A model generated the notes under the pieces. It was not told where the DNA came from and ran no database searches. It saw only the letters and a list, made by a program, of their open reading frames with translations. From Actinobacteria bacterium QS_8_72_14 (GTDB lineage Bacteria; Actinomycetota; Nitriliruptoria; Euzebyales; Egibacteraceae), in contig PXPH01000060.1 in assembly GCA_003021615.1 (NCBI GenBank), positions 18,229 through 55,728 on the forward strand: a DNA stretch of 37,500 nt. The letters are read 5' to 3'. The position numbers and the translations under genes are program-made. Shown here in pieces: positions 8,632 to 16,288 of the stretch (within the stretch, counting starts at the first letter, position 1; the number at the start of each line of letters is the position of its first letter).

Positions 8632-9102
8632 CTACTTGAAGTCCTCGGGCGATACGGAGTCGAGGAACTCCTTGAACTGCTCGACCTCGTGCTCGTCGTC
8701 GTCCTCGATCTCGATACCGGCCTCGTCCAGCACCGATTCGTCGGCGAAGATCGGCGTGTTGGCGCGCACCGCCAGCGCGATCGCGTCCGAGGGGCGCGAC
8801 GACACCACGCTGCTCTCACCGCCCTGGCTCATCTGGACCTCGGCGTAGAACGTGCCATCACGCAGCTCGGTGACGACCACCCGGTCGACGCTGACCGTCA
8901 GCGCGTCGAGCAGGTCGCGCATCAGGTCGTGGGTCAGCGGGCGCGCAGTCTCCACGCCCTGCAGGGCGAAGGCGATCGCCGTGGCCTCCACGGCGCCGAT
9001 CCAAATCGGCAGGTAGCGCTCCCCCGTCTGCTCCTTGAGCAGCACGATCGGCTGGTTGTGGGGTAGCTCGACGCGCACACCCACCAGCTCCAGCTCGACC
9101 AC
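8632..9102 (-). CDS. DUF151 bifunctional nuclease family protein
   Basis: This 156-residue protein matches the DUF151/BFN family throughout. It starts MVELELVGVRVELP, has the core LPIWIGAVEATAIAFAL, and contains the conserved SSRPSDAIALAVRANTPIF segment. The acidic C-terminus (roughly residues 125-156) is typical of actinobacterial members such as Rv1829. Some family members have nuclease activity; the cellular role in bacteria is poorly established. It sits between the two MerR genes as in mycobacteria. The start at 9102 has GAAGGAGC-like sequence just upstream. Length is normal and no damage is seen. Confidence 0.95.
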   Translation of the reverse strand: MVELELVGVRVELPHNQPIVLLKEQTGERYLPIWIGAVEATAIAFALQGVETARPLTHDLMRDLLDALTVSVDRVVVTELRDGTFYAEVQMSQGGESSVVSSRPSDAIALAVRANTPIFADESVLDEAGIEIEDDDEHEVEQFKEFLDSVSPEDFK

Positions 9103-9249
9103 GAAGGCTCCTTCGCCGCGGCTGAGGCGAGTCTACGTTCGGCGCCCAGCCCCCTCAATCAGCGCTGTGACTGACGCCCATCCTGCCGCGCCACCCGCGC
9201 GCGTACCGGCGCGGCGGCGAGCCAGGCCCTTCGCGGGCGAAAGGCGGCC

Positions 9250-10029
9250 TCAGCCCAGATGGGCGACGTCGCGAACCGCCCGGGCCAGCAGCGCTCGCTT
9301 GAGCTTGCCAGTCAGGCCCGCCAGGGTCTCCAGCTGGCGTCCCGCCTGGCGGCGCGCCTCCGGATTGCGCTGGCGCAGCAGCGGGGTCACCAGCTGCTCG
9401 AACAAGGCGACCTCGCGATCGACGAACTGGCGATACATCCGCAGGTGGCGGGGCTCGAGGCCCAGCCGCAGCAGCTCCCGCGCGGCCTTGCCGGCCAAAA
9501 CGTCGTCGGCGTCGAAGGGGCCCCCGCCGTCGTCGGACGCGTGGCCCAACACCCCGAATTCGCGCAGCTGGCGGACCTCCTCGACGCTGAGGCCGGTGGC
9601 CTCGCAGAGGTCGCGCAGCCCCAGCTCGACCTCGTCGGCGGCGCGCTCCAGGCCGAGCCCGTCGCCGGTGGTCGCCTCCAGGGCCTGAGCCAGGCTCCCG
9701 CCGGTGTCGCGGTCGGCCTCGTCGCTCGTGCCGCCGGGCGGCGGCGGACCGGCGCTGGTGGGCTGGCCGGCGTCGAGGCGGTCGAGCTGCTCGCGGATGA
9801 CCTTCAGCGGCAGGTAGTGATCACGCTGGGCGGTGAGGATGAACCGCAGCCGGTCGACGTCGTCGCCGGTGAATTTGCGGTAGCCGGACTCGGTGCGGTC
9901 GGGATAGATCAGCCCCTCGCTCTCCAAGAAGCGGATCTTGGAGATGGTGATGTCCTCGAACTCCTCCTTGAGCTGGTTGAGGACCTCTCCGATGGTGAAC
10001 CCGTCCGCGGTCACGGGCTGCTGCCTCAC
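9250..10029 (-). CDS. ftsR: MerR-family regulator, FtsR/Rv1828-like
   Basis: This 259-residue protein has the highly conserved actinobacterial N-terminus TIGEVLNQLKEEF, then TISKIRFLESEGL and SGYRKF, forming a winged helix-turn-helix. The segment RLRFILTAQRDHYLPLKVIR is nearly invariant in this family. A variable proline- and glycine-rich linker (about 100-130) leads to a second helical domain ending in KRALLARAVRDVAHL. Homologues are Rv1828 of M. tuberculosis and FtsR of Corynebacterium, where it activates ftsZ; that target is inferred, since ftsZ is not in the window. GTG at 10029 overlaps the TGA of the FHA gene as GTGA, so the two are coupled. No metal-binding cysteines are seen. Confidence 0.92.
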   Translation of the reverse strand: MRQQPVTADGFTIGEVLNQLKEEFEDITISKIRFLESEGLIYPDRTESGYRKFTGDDVDRLRFILTAQRDHYLPLKVIREQLDRLDAGQPTSAGPPPPGGTSDEADRDTGGSLAQALEATTGDGLGLERAADEVELGLRDLCEATGLSVEEVRQLREFGVLGHASDDGGGPFDADDVLAGKAARELLRLGLEPRHLRMYRQFVDREVALFEQLVTPLLRQRNPEARRQAGRQLETLAGLTGKLKRALLARAVRDVAHLG

Positions 10030-10520
10030 TGAGTCGGCTCCGTCGCGGCCACGAACGCCACGAGCTTGAAGCGGCCGATCTGGACCTCGTCACCGGTGAC
10101 CAGCGTCTGGGCGTCAACGCGCTCGCCGTTGACGTAGGTGCCGTTCAGGCTGTCGTCGTCCTGCACACAGAAGGCACCGTCCGTGCGATGAAAGGTGGCG
10201 TGACGCCGGCTCACCGTGACATCGTCCAAGAAGATGTCGCTGTCGGGGTGGCGCCCGCAGGTGACGAGGTCGCGGTCAAGCAAAAAGCGAGCCCCTTCGT
10301 TGGGCCCGCGGACCACCACCAGCAGGGTCTGGGCGGGCGCGACCTCGGGCGGCTCGATCCCGGCCGCGCGCGCCACTGCCTCAGCCTGGGCCTCGGGCAC
10401 ATCCATGTGCTCAGGGAAAAGGCGGCTGGTCGCAGCACGCTCGTCTTGCAGGGGGTGCCCACACTGCGCACAGAAGTTCGCATCGCCGGGGTTGTCCGCT
10501 CCGCAACGGGTGCAGTGCAT
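10026..10520 (-). CDS. garA: Zinc-ribbon FHA-domain protein, GarA/OdhI-like
   Basis: This 164-residue protein has two parts. Residues 3-20 form a zinc ribbon with two CxxC pairs (CTRC and CAQC). Residues about 70-160 form a forkhead-associated domain with GRHPDSDIFL, SRRHATF and LNGTYVNGERV, which binds phosphothreonine. In mycobacteria GarA, and in Corynebacterium OdhI, the unphosphorylated protein inhibits 2-oxoglutarate dehydrogenase, and phosphorylation of an N-terminal ETTS motif switches it off. Here the equivalent stretch reads RAATSRLF (residues 28-35). One Thr is retained, but the ETTS motif is not exact, so regulation by the same kinases is uncertain. ATG at 10520 was chosen because it begins the zinc ribbon. 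It is coupled to the MerR gene downstream and lies next to gcvH. Confidence 0.9.
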   Translation of the reverse strand: MHCTRCGADNPGDANFCAQCGHPLQDERAATSRLFPEHMDVPEAQAEAVARAAGIEPPEVAPAQTLLVVVRGPNEGARFLLDRDLVTCGRHPDSDIFLDDVTVSRRHATFHRTDGAFCVQDDDSLNGTYVNGERVDAQTLVTGDEVQIGRFKLVAFVAATEPTQ

Positions 10521-10699
10521 GGCCCCCTCACGAGCCGTGAGCCTGGACGATCGCCGATGGCATCGATCGAGGCCGTCGAAACAGCCGTCGCGAAGGGATG
10601 CTAGCAGCCGCCCGCCGCACAGCGGTTCAGGCGTGGCCGCCGTCGGCGATCGCCCCACAGCGCCACCGTCCGGTGACTGGCAAGCGACGGTGGAGGCTG

Positions 10700-11086
10700 T
10701 CAGCTCTGGGCGAGCAACTGCGCGTACGCGTCGGCGTCCAACAGGCTGTCCAGCGCCGCAGTGTCGGCGAGGTCGATGACGACCAGCCACCCCGCGCCAT
10801 AGGGATCCTGGTTGACCTTCTCCGGGGCGGTCTCCAGCGCCTCGTTGCGCTCGACCACCGTGCCCGACACGGGAGCGTACAGATCCGACACGCTTTTGGT
10901 GGACTCGACCTCGCCGAAGGGCTCGCCGGCTTGGATCGCCGTGCCCGCCTCGGGCAGATCGACGAACACGACATCGCCCAGCGCGTCCTGAGCATACGCC
11001 GTGATGCCGACCGTGACGCGGTCGCCGTCGGCACGCACCCACTCGTGCTCCTCGGTGTAGCGCAAGTCGGCGGGGGGTTCGGTCAC
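10700..11086 (-). CDS. gcvH: Glycine cleavage system H protein
   Basis: This 128-residue lipoyl carrier shuttles the aminomethyl group from GcvP to GcvT and on to lipoamide dehydrogenase. The protein begins LRYTEEHEWVRADGDRVTVG, typical for GcvH. The lipoylation lysine is K64 in EVESTKSVSDLYAPVSG, and the C-terminal NQDPYGAGWLVVIDL is conserved. GTG at 11086 has AAGGAGCG just upstream at good spacing. Length is normal. No riboswitch is visible in the short space before it, unlike gcvP, so glycine control of gcvH, if any, must work another way. Placement next to garA is the usual actinobacterial order. Confidence 0.97.
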   Translation of the reverse strand: MTEPPADLRYTEEHEWVRADGDRVTVGITAYAQDALGDVVFVDLPEAGTAIQAGEPFGEVESTKSVSDLYAPVSGTVVERNEALETAPEKVNQDPYGAGWLVVIDLADTAALDSLLDADAYAQLLAQS

Positions 11087-11147
11087 AGATCGCTCCTTCG
11101 CCCACGGTGGTCGATGGCCCCGGCGGGGGCGCCGGGCCCCGGCGATG

Positions 11148-11792
11148 CTAACGCGCCGGGCCCGCTCCACCCGATTGTGGCGATGCCCCGCCGGACCTTT
11201 CGCGCCGTAGCTGCCACGCCGCCCGCGCGTACTGCGCGCCGGCGACGTAGTACAACCCCACCCCCACCGCCGCCAGCGCCCACGCCCCGCCGGTGACGGC
11301 CTCGCCGCCGGCGCCCACGAACGCCGCGAGCAAAAACAGCGGCAGAGCCGCCAGCAGCGCGGCGGTCGCGGTCTTGCCGGTGCGGCTGACCCGCAAACGC
11401 GGCACGGCGCCAAACAGCGCGAAGGAGGCGCTGACCAAAGCCACGTCGCGGGTCACCATCAGCGCCACCACCGGCCACGGCACCAGCCCCGCCAGCAGCA
11501 ACGTGACGGCGGCCGTCACCAGCAGCGCGCGATCGATCAGCGGGTCGACGACCGCCCCCAGGCGGCTGGCCTGATCAAGGCGGCGGGCCAAAAAGCCGTC
11601 GATCCAGTCCGAGGTGGCCAGCACCGCCAGCAGCGCGAACGCCGCCCCGTAGCGCTGCGGGCCCAACACCAGCCACACGAACACCGGCAGCGCCAGCAGC
11701 CGCAGCCCGCTGACGGCGTTGGGCACCGTCAACACCCGATCTTGCACGGTGGCGGGCCGAGCCCGGCGGGCACCGGCGTCGAACAGCCCCAC
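11148..11792 (-). CDS. CDP-alcohol phosphatidyltransferase (PgsA-like)
   Basis: This 214-residue membrane enzyme carries the complete CDP-alcohol phosphotransferase motif DGFLAR, eight residues, then GAVVDPLID (DGx2ARx8Gx3Dx3D), whose aspartates bind metal and the CDP-lipid. About six membrane segments follow. The family makes phosphatidylglycerol phosphate, cardiolipin or phosphatidylinositol phosphate; the closest positional match is M. tuberculosis pgsA2 (Rv1822), whose substrate is not certain, so no symbol is given. GTG at 11792 is chosen because GGAG lies five bases upstream and the VQDRVLTVPNAVSGLRLLALP segment begins soon after. A longer frame to 11930 would run into the tRNA promoter region. 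Confidence 0.9.
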   Translation of the reverse strand: MGLFDAGARRARPATVQDRVLTVPNAVSGLRLLALPVFVWLVLGPQRYGAAFALLAVLATSDWIDGFLARRLDQASRLGAVVDPLIDRALLVTAAVTLLLAGLVPWPVVALMVTRDVALVSASFALFGAVPRLRVSRTGKTATAALLAALPLFLLAAFVGAGGEAVTGGAWALAAVGVGLYYVAGAQYARAAWQLRRERSGGASPQSGGAGPAR

Positions 11793-11930
11793 GGATGCTC
11801 CTGTGGCCGCCGACAGCGTGGCGCCACGGCAGCCTATCCCGACCAGGCCGGCCCGGCGCCGGCGGCGCGTTGGCCGCGTCGTGCGCCCGGCGCTACGCTG
11901 CCGTTGGCGCCGCCAGCATGAGGCGCCCAT

Positions 11931-12006
11931 CGGGATGTGGCCCAGTTTGGTCTAGGGCGCCGCTCTGGGGGAGCGGAGGTCGGCGGTTCGAATCCGCCCA
12001 TCCCGA
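11931..12006 (+). tRNA. tRNA-Pro, anticodon GGG
   Basis: A full cloverleaf is readable. The acceptor stem is CGGGATG (11931-11937) with CATCCCG (11999-12005). The anticodon stem CCGCT/AGCGG (11960-11964 and 11972-11976) encloses the loop CTGGGGG, with GGG at 11967-11969. The T-arm is GGCGGTTCGAATCCGCC. GGG reads proline CCC and CCU codons. The bases after the discriminator are CCCA, so the CCA tail is not encoded exactly. The gene stands alone between divergent neighbours. Confidence 0.96.
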
Positions 12007-12248
12007 CCCACGCAATCCCAGGCCAGCGACCCAGACGAGCCTGGTCGTGACAGGCCCCGCCTACGGTGGGTCCGTTGCCCGCGTAGGGGACGCGGGACCG
12101 TCGCCTCGAATCCCCTCAGCCGGGCCGCTGGGGTGACGCGATCGCTTGCCAGCAGCCCACCGCCTTAGCGGCGTCCGCCCGTCTGCCGACGGGCAGAGTA
12201 CAGCCACGACGGGCCGCACCAGCGGCGGCGCCGACAAGGGAGGTTGCC

Positions 12249-12998
12249 ATGCCGCAATGGCTCGCCGCCACGCTGCGCTGGACGGTGACGCTGGCGGTGG
12301 GGGTTGGCGCCTTTGTGATGCTGGGGCCGCTGGTGCTGCAGAACCTCGGTGACGCCGTCGGGTTCGGCCAGCAACAGGAGCTGCCCGAGCTCGAGCAGGC
12401 CGCCGGCCCCCCGCCGTTGCGGGCCGGCCGGGCCGAGGCCACCATCACCGCCGGCACGTCGCTGGGGGCGATCGAGACGCTGGAGGGGCCGATCGTCTCG
12501 GTGGGCCCGGTCGGTGTCGACACGCTGCTGATCGGCTTCGAGCCGCTGCCGACCGATCCGGCGTGCCTGGTCGGGGCGGCCCTGGAGGTCCACTTGCAGC
12601 AAGGCGTGGAGACCCCGGTGCACGTGCTCCCGGCGAGAGTGGACAACCTCGGCGATCTCGGCGACGGCCATCCGCTGGCCGCCGACTACTTGTTGACCCG
12701 CCGCAATCCCAGCACGGCGTATACGACCGGTGCCGAGGGGTGGCTGCGCTTCCAGGTCCGCGGGACGTATCAGCTCGCGGCGCGGGCTGCGACAGCCGGC
12801 AGCCCCGTGGTCTTCGCGGTGCGGCTGCCCCCCGAGGCCGGCGACCAGGACCTGGTGACCTTCTCGACGGTCGCACACCGGGCCCCGCGACTGCGGTGGT
12901 CGGCTGTCGACAGTTGCGCGGCCGAACACTCCGCCGGCGAGCCCATGCCGGCGCCGGTCTCGCCGACGCCCTCCCCCGATGCCTTCTCGGCGCGCTAA
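12249..12998 (+). CDS. Membrane-anchored DNRLRE-like protein
   Basis: This is a 249-residue protein with one membrane segment (about residues 11-32, WTVTLAVGVGAFVMLGPLVL) and a long outside part. The region from about 90 to 220 follows the pattern of DNRLRE domains: a beta strand TLLIGFEPLP, then VGAALEVHL, VHVLPARV, EGWLRFQVRG and a final TFSTVAHRAPRLRWSAV. DNRLRE domains are beta-sandwich modules of surface proteins, often next to other domains; here it is alone. The C-terminus is rich in proline, alanine and serine. There is no cysteine lipobox. ATG at 12249 has GGGAGG at ideal spacing. No function can be given. It is isolated between the tRNA and convergent der. Confidence 0.8.
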   Translation: MPQWLAATLRWTVTLAVGVGAFVMLGPLVLQNLGDAVGFGQQQELPELEQAAGPPPLRAGRAEATITAGTSLGAIETLEGPIVSVGPVGVDTLLIGFEPLPTDPACLVGAALEVHLQQGVETPVHVLPARVDNLGDLGDGHPLAADYLLTRRNPSTAYTTGAEGWLRFQVRGTYQLAARAATAGSPVVFAVRLPPEAGDQDLVTFSTVAHRAPRLRWSAVDSCAAEHSAGEPMPAPVSPTPSPDAFSAR

Positions 12999-13004
12999 AG
13001 CCGG

Positions 13005-14399
13005 TTAGGTTCGCCGCTGCTCCCAGCGGGGCCGCACGCGCATGCCCACCTCGATGGGCGAGCCACCGAAGCCGAAGCGCTCCCGCAGGGTGCGCTCCAG
13101 ATAGCGGCGGTACGGCTCGGGGATCTCGGCGTTGCCGAACACCACCACGCGGGGTGGGCACACGCGCGGTTGGGTGGCATACCGCAGGCGCACGGGGCGC
13201 TGGCCCTGCAGCGGCGGCGGCGTTGCGGCGACGGCGTCGGCCAGCCACGCGTTGAGCTGCGAGGTGGGCACGCGCTGCGACCAGCCGGCTAGGGCCCGGT
13301 CGACCGCGGGCAACACCCGCTGCAGGCCCCGCCCGGTGGCCGCCGAGGTGCGGATCAGCTCGGCGAAGCTCACAAAGCCCAGCTGCCGGCGGCGCTCGGC
13401 GTCGAAGGCCTCCTGGCGCTCCACGTCCACGCGGTCCCACTGGTTGGCTACCAGCACCAGCGCCCGGCCCGCGTCGACGATCTGGCGCGCGAGCTTTTGA
13501 TCTTGCTCGCCGATCGGCTCGGCGGCGTCCAGCACCAACAGCACCACGTCGGCCGCCTCGATCGCCGCGGTCGTGCGCACGCTGGCGTAGTACTCGGTGG
13601 ACGCGCCGGCGCGCACCTTCGCAGGGCGGCGCAGCCCCGCGGTGTCCACGAAGCGGTACACGGTGCCGTCCGGGCCGGTGATCAGCGAGTCGACGGCGTC
13701 GCGGGTCGTGCCCGGGCGCTCGTCGACCACGGCGCGCTGCGACGCCGCCATCGCGTTGAGCAGCGAGGACTTGCCCACGTTGGGCCGGCCCACGACCGCC
13801 ACCGCCGGCGGGCGCGGCGCCGAGTGCTGCTCTTCGCCGAGATCGCCGGCCGCGGCGAACACCGCGTCCAGCAGGTCCCCCGACCCGGTGCCGTGCAGGC
13901 CGCTGACGGGCAGGGCCTCGCCCAGACCGAGCACGTGCCACTCGGCCAGCTCCACCTCCGGCTGGCGCAGGTCGGCCAAACGATCGGCCTTGTTGGCCGC
14001 CAGCATTACCGCGGCGCTGGCGCTTCGGCGCAGCCAGCGGGCGGCGGCTAGGTCCTCCTCGGTGGGCGCGCCGGTGGCGTCGACGACCAGCACGACGACG
14101 TCGGCGCCGGCCACGGCCTGCTCGGCCTGGGCCGACACCGCGCTGGACAGCGGGTCGGTGCCGCGCTCGGCGGCCAGCCAGCCCCCGGTGTCGATCACCG
14201 TGACGTCGCGTCCACGCCACTCGACGAGGTGGGTGGTGCGGTCGCGCGTCACCCCGGGGGTCTCCTCGGTGATCGCGGGCCGTCCGCCCGCCAGGCGGTT
14301 GACCAGCGTCGACTTGCCCACGTTGGGCCGGCCCACGATCGCCACGATCGGTCGGGGCAGGCCGGCGGTCTCGCCCGGGCCGTCGGCGGGGGCGCTCAC
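13005..14399 (-). CDS. der: Ribosome-assembly GTPase Der (EngA)
   Basis: This 464-residue protein has two GTPase domains in tandem and a KH-like C-terminal domain, the unique layout of Der, which acts in 50S subunit maturation. Each GTPase domain begins with GRPNVGKS (residues 23-30 for the first). DTGGWL and DTAGLRR are the G3 motifs, and NKAD and NQWD the G4 motifs. The C-terminal part includes PVRLRYATQ and ends with FGFGGSPIEVGMRVRPR, characteristic of the family. GTG at 14399 overlaps the cmk stop as GTGA. The cmk-der pair is the standard actinobacterial arrangement. No gaps are seen. Confidence 0.97.
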   Translation of the reverse strand: MSAPADGPGETAGLPRPIVAIVGRPNVGKSTLVNRLAGGRPAITEETPGVTRDRTTHLVEWRGRDVTVIDTGGWLAAERGTDPLSSAVSAQAEQAVAGADVVVLVVDATGAPTEEDLAAARWLRRSASAAVMLAANKADRLADLRQPEVELAEWHVLGLGEALPVSGLHGTGSGDLLDAVFAAAGDLGEEQHSAPRPPAVAVVGRPNVGKSSLLNAMAASQRAVVDERPGTTRDAVDSLITGPDGTVYRFVDTAGLRRPAKVRAGASTEYYASVRTTAAIEAADVVLLVLDAAEPIGEQDQKLARQIVDAGRALVLVANQWDRVDVERQEAFDAERRRQLGFVSFAELIRTSAATGRGLQRVLPAVDRALAGWSQRVPTSQLNAWLADAVAATPPPLQGQRPVRLRYATQPRVCPPRVVVFGNAEIPEPYRRYLERTLRERFGFGGSPIEVGMRVRPRWEQRRT

Positions 14400-15049
14400 G
14401 GCGAGGCTCCCGCCGCCGACAGGGCCCGGCCGGCGAGCTCGGCGACGACCTCGGCCACGTCCCGGCCGGTGGTGTCCACGATCGCCGCGTCCGCCGCCCG
14501 CGCCATCTGCTGAGCGTCGGCGTCGTCACGACGGGCGAGCTCGTCGGCGGTGGCCGCGATCACGTCGGCGTCCTCCTCGCCCAGCTGGGCCGCGCGCCGC
14601 GCCGCTCGCAGGTGCGGGCTGGCGGTCAGCCACACCTTGAGATCGGCCTCGGGCACCACCACGGTGCCGGCGTCGCGGCCCTCGACTACCGCCCCCGTCT
14701 GGCCGACCGCCGCCCGCTGGCGCGCCACCAGCAGGCGGCGCACCGCCGGATGGGCCGACACGACCGACACCGCGGCGGTGGCCTCGCGACCACGGATGGC
14801 GTCCTCGACGTCCTCACCGTTTACGTAGGTCCGCCCACTGGCGCGCGTGATCGCCACCCGCTGGGCCAGCTCGGCACAGGCCGCGGCGTCCGCCGTGTTC
14901 ACACCGTGGCGCAGCACCGCCCACGTCAACGCCCGATAGTAGGCCCCGGTGTCCACGTGGGGCACCGACAGTCGGTCGGCCAGCTGATGGGCCACGGTCG
15001 ACTTGCCCGAGCCGCTGGGCCCGTCGACGGCCACGACCACCCGCCTCAC
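14396..15049 (-). CDS. cmk: (d)CMP kinase
   Basis: This 217-residue cytidylate kinase phosphorylates CMP and dCMP using ATP. The P-loop is GPSGSGKST at residues 10-18, followed by DTGAYYRA, the CMP-binding VEGRDAGTVV segment and LTASPHLRAARRAAQL. The late conserved stretch usually read as D-S-x-R-x-x-x-P-L is altered here to ADAQQMARAADA, two or three residues shorter than usual and without the proline-leucine pair; whether this is real variation is not clear. GTG at 15049 overlaps the aroA stop (GTGA), and its own stop overlaps der. An in-frame opening extending to 16156 covers aroA in another frame and is spurious. Confidence 0.95.
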   Translation of the reverse strand: MRRVVVAVDGPSGSGKSTVAHQLADRLSVPHVDTGAYYRALTWAVLRHGVNTADAAACAELAQRVAITRASGRTYVNGEDVEDAIRGREATAAVSVVSAHPAVRRLLVARQRAAVGQTGAVVEGRDAGTVVVPEADLKVWLTASPHLRAARRAAQLGEEDADVIAATADELARRDDADAQQMARAADAAIVDTTGRDVAEVVAELAGRALSAAGASP

Positions 15050-16284
15050 GGCCGCTCCGTGGTCGAAGGGCGGCCGGACTCGCCCAGCGGGTGGACGGCC
15101 AGGCCCAGGCCCGTGGCGGCCTGCCAGAACCCGGGATAGGTCTTGGCCACACACTCGGGCTGGGCGACGGCGACTTCGGGCAAACAGGCAGCCACCGCCG
15201 CAAACGCCATCGCCAGCCGGTGATCGTCGTGCGGGCTGAGCACCACTGGATCCAGCACGGGACGCGGGCCCACCCCGGTGATCGTCAGCCCGTCGGGGTG
15301 CTGGGTCACGTCCGCGCCCAGCTTGGCCAGCTCGCGGGCCAGGGTGGCGATCCGGTCGGTCTCGTGGCCGCGGGCAACGGCCACGCCCGACAAACGCGAC
15401 GTGCCCTCGGCGATCGCCGCCAGCGCCGCCACGGTGGTCACCTGATCCGGCATGGCCGACAGGTCCGCCTCCACGGCGTCGAGACCGTCGGCCCCGGCCA
15501 CGGTGACGTCGTCGCCGGTGTGGCTCACGCCACAGCCCATGCGGGCCAAAACCGCCGGCAGGTCCGCGTCCGGCTGCGACGTGGCCGCCAGCCCCGCCAC
15601 GGTGACCTCGCCGCCGGTGGCCGCCGCCAGCGCCAACAGGTGCGCCGCGGCGCTGGCGTCGGGCTCCACGGCCGCGTCCACGGCGCCGTAGCCAGCCCCG
15701 GCCGCGACCCGCCACGTGGCCACCTCCGCGTCGAGCCGCGCCACGTCGGCGCCGGCAGCGCGCATCACCGCCGCCGTCAGGTCCACGTACGCCGGTGCCG
15801 GCAGGGCGCTGGCGGCCATCACCACGTCGCGGGCCGCGTACGGTGCGGCCAGCAGCACGGCGCTGGCGAACTGGCTGGAGCCGGCGCAATCCACGGTGAT
15901 CGCGCCGCCGGCGAGCCCACCGCCGGCGGTCACGGGGGGACGGCCGCCGGCGTCGTCGATGTCGCCGCCCAGCGCCGCCAGCGCCCGGGTCAGCGCGCCC
16001 ACCGGGCGACGCCGCAGCTGGGTCGAGCCGTCGAGGGTGACCGGCGCGCGAGCCAGACACGCCAGCCCCGCGCCGAACCGCAATGCCGTGCCTGAGGAGG
16101 CGACGTCGGCCGTGCCGCCGCCCGGCGGGCGTCCGCCGACGCCGGTGACGCGCCACGCGCGGGGATCGTCGGCGGCGGACTTGCTGCCCGGGGCCGTGAC
16201 GCGCCCGCGTGCCGGCACACGCCCGGGCAGGGTCACGGGGCCGGTCGGCAACGCCCAGGCGTCGTGGGAAGGCGAGGCGCTCAT
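15046..16284 (-). CDS. aroA: EPSP synthase with N-terminal active-site segment missing
   Basis: This is 3-phosphoshikimate 1-carboxyvinyltransferase, which joins shikimate-3-phosphate and phosphoenolpyruvate in the chorismate pathway. The 412-residue protein shows PGSKS (residues 32-36), SSGTALRFGAGL, STQLRRRPVGAL, CAGSSQFASAVLLAAP, KLGADV and SPHDDHRLAMAFA. However, PGSKS runs directly into AADDPRAWRVTG. In other AroA proteins about 40 residues separate these, including the NRALLLAALA helix with a substrate-binding arginine and the DDT segment. The frame is preserved and the junction lies near 16176. As written the enzyme would probably not work. Either the sequence lost about 120 bases or the gene is decaying. 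It lies four bases after tyrA and overlaps cmk as GTGA. Confidence 0.93.
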   Translation of the reverse strand: MSASPSHDAWALPTGPVTLPGRVPARGRVTAPGSKSAADDPRAWRVTGVGGRPPGGGTADVASSGTALRFGAGLACLARAPVTLDGSTQLRRRPVGALTRALAALGGDIDDAGGRPPVTAGGGLAGGAITVDCAGSSQFASAVLLAAPYAARDVVMAASALPAPAYVDLTAAVMRAAGADVARLDAEVATWRVAAGAGYGAVDAAVEPDASAAAHLLALAAATGGEVTVAGLAATSQPDADLPAVLARMGCGVSHTGDDVTVAGADGLDAVEADLSAMPDQVTTVAALAAIAEGTSRLSGVAVARGHETDRIATLARELAKLGADVTQHPDGLTITGVGPRPVLDPVVLSPHDDHRLAMAFAAVAACLPEVAVAQPECVAKTYPGFWQAATGLGLAVHPLGESGRPSTTERP

Positions 16285-16288
16285 GACG

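Noticed and set aside
12177-12194. Stem-loop GCCCGTC/GACGGGC upstream of the DNRLRE-like gene
   Set aside because: No T-run follows and short GC hairpins are frequent in this DNA; not enough to call a terminator or regulatory RNA.
14396-16156. Apparent cmk fused to an extra N-terminal domain
   Set aside because: The extra part is aroA read in another frame; GTG at 15049 forms a GTGA overlap and begins the normal Cmk sequence.
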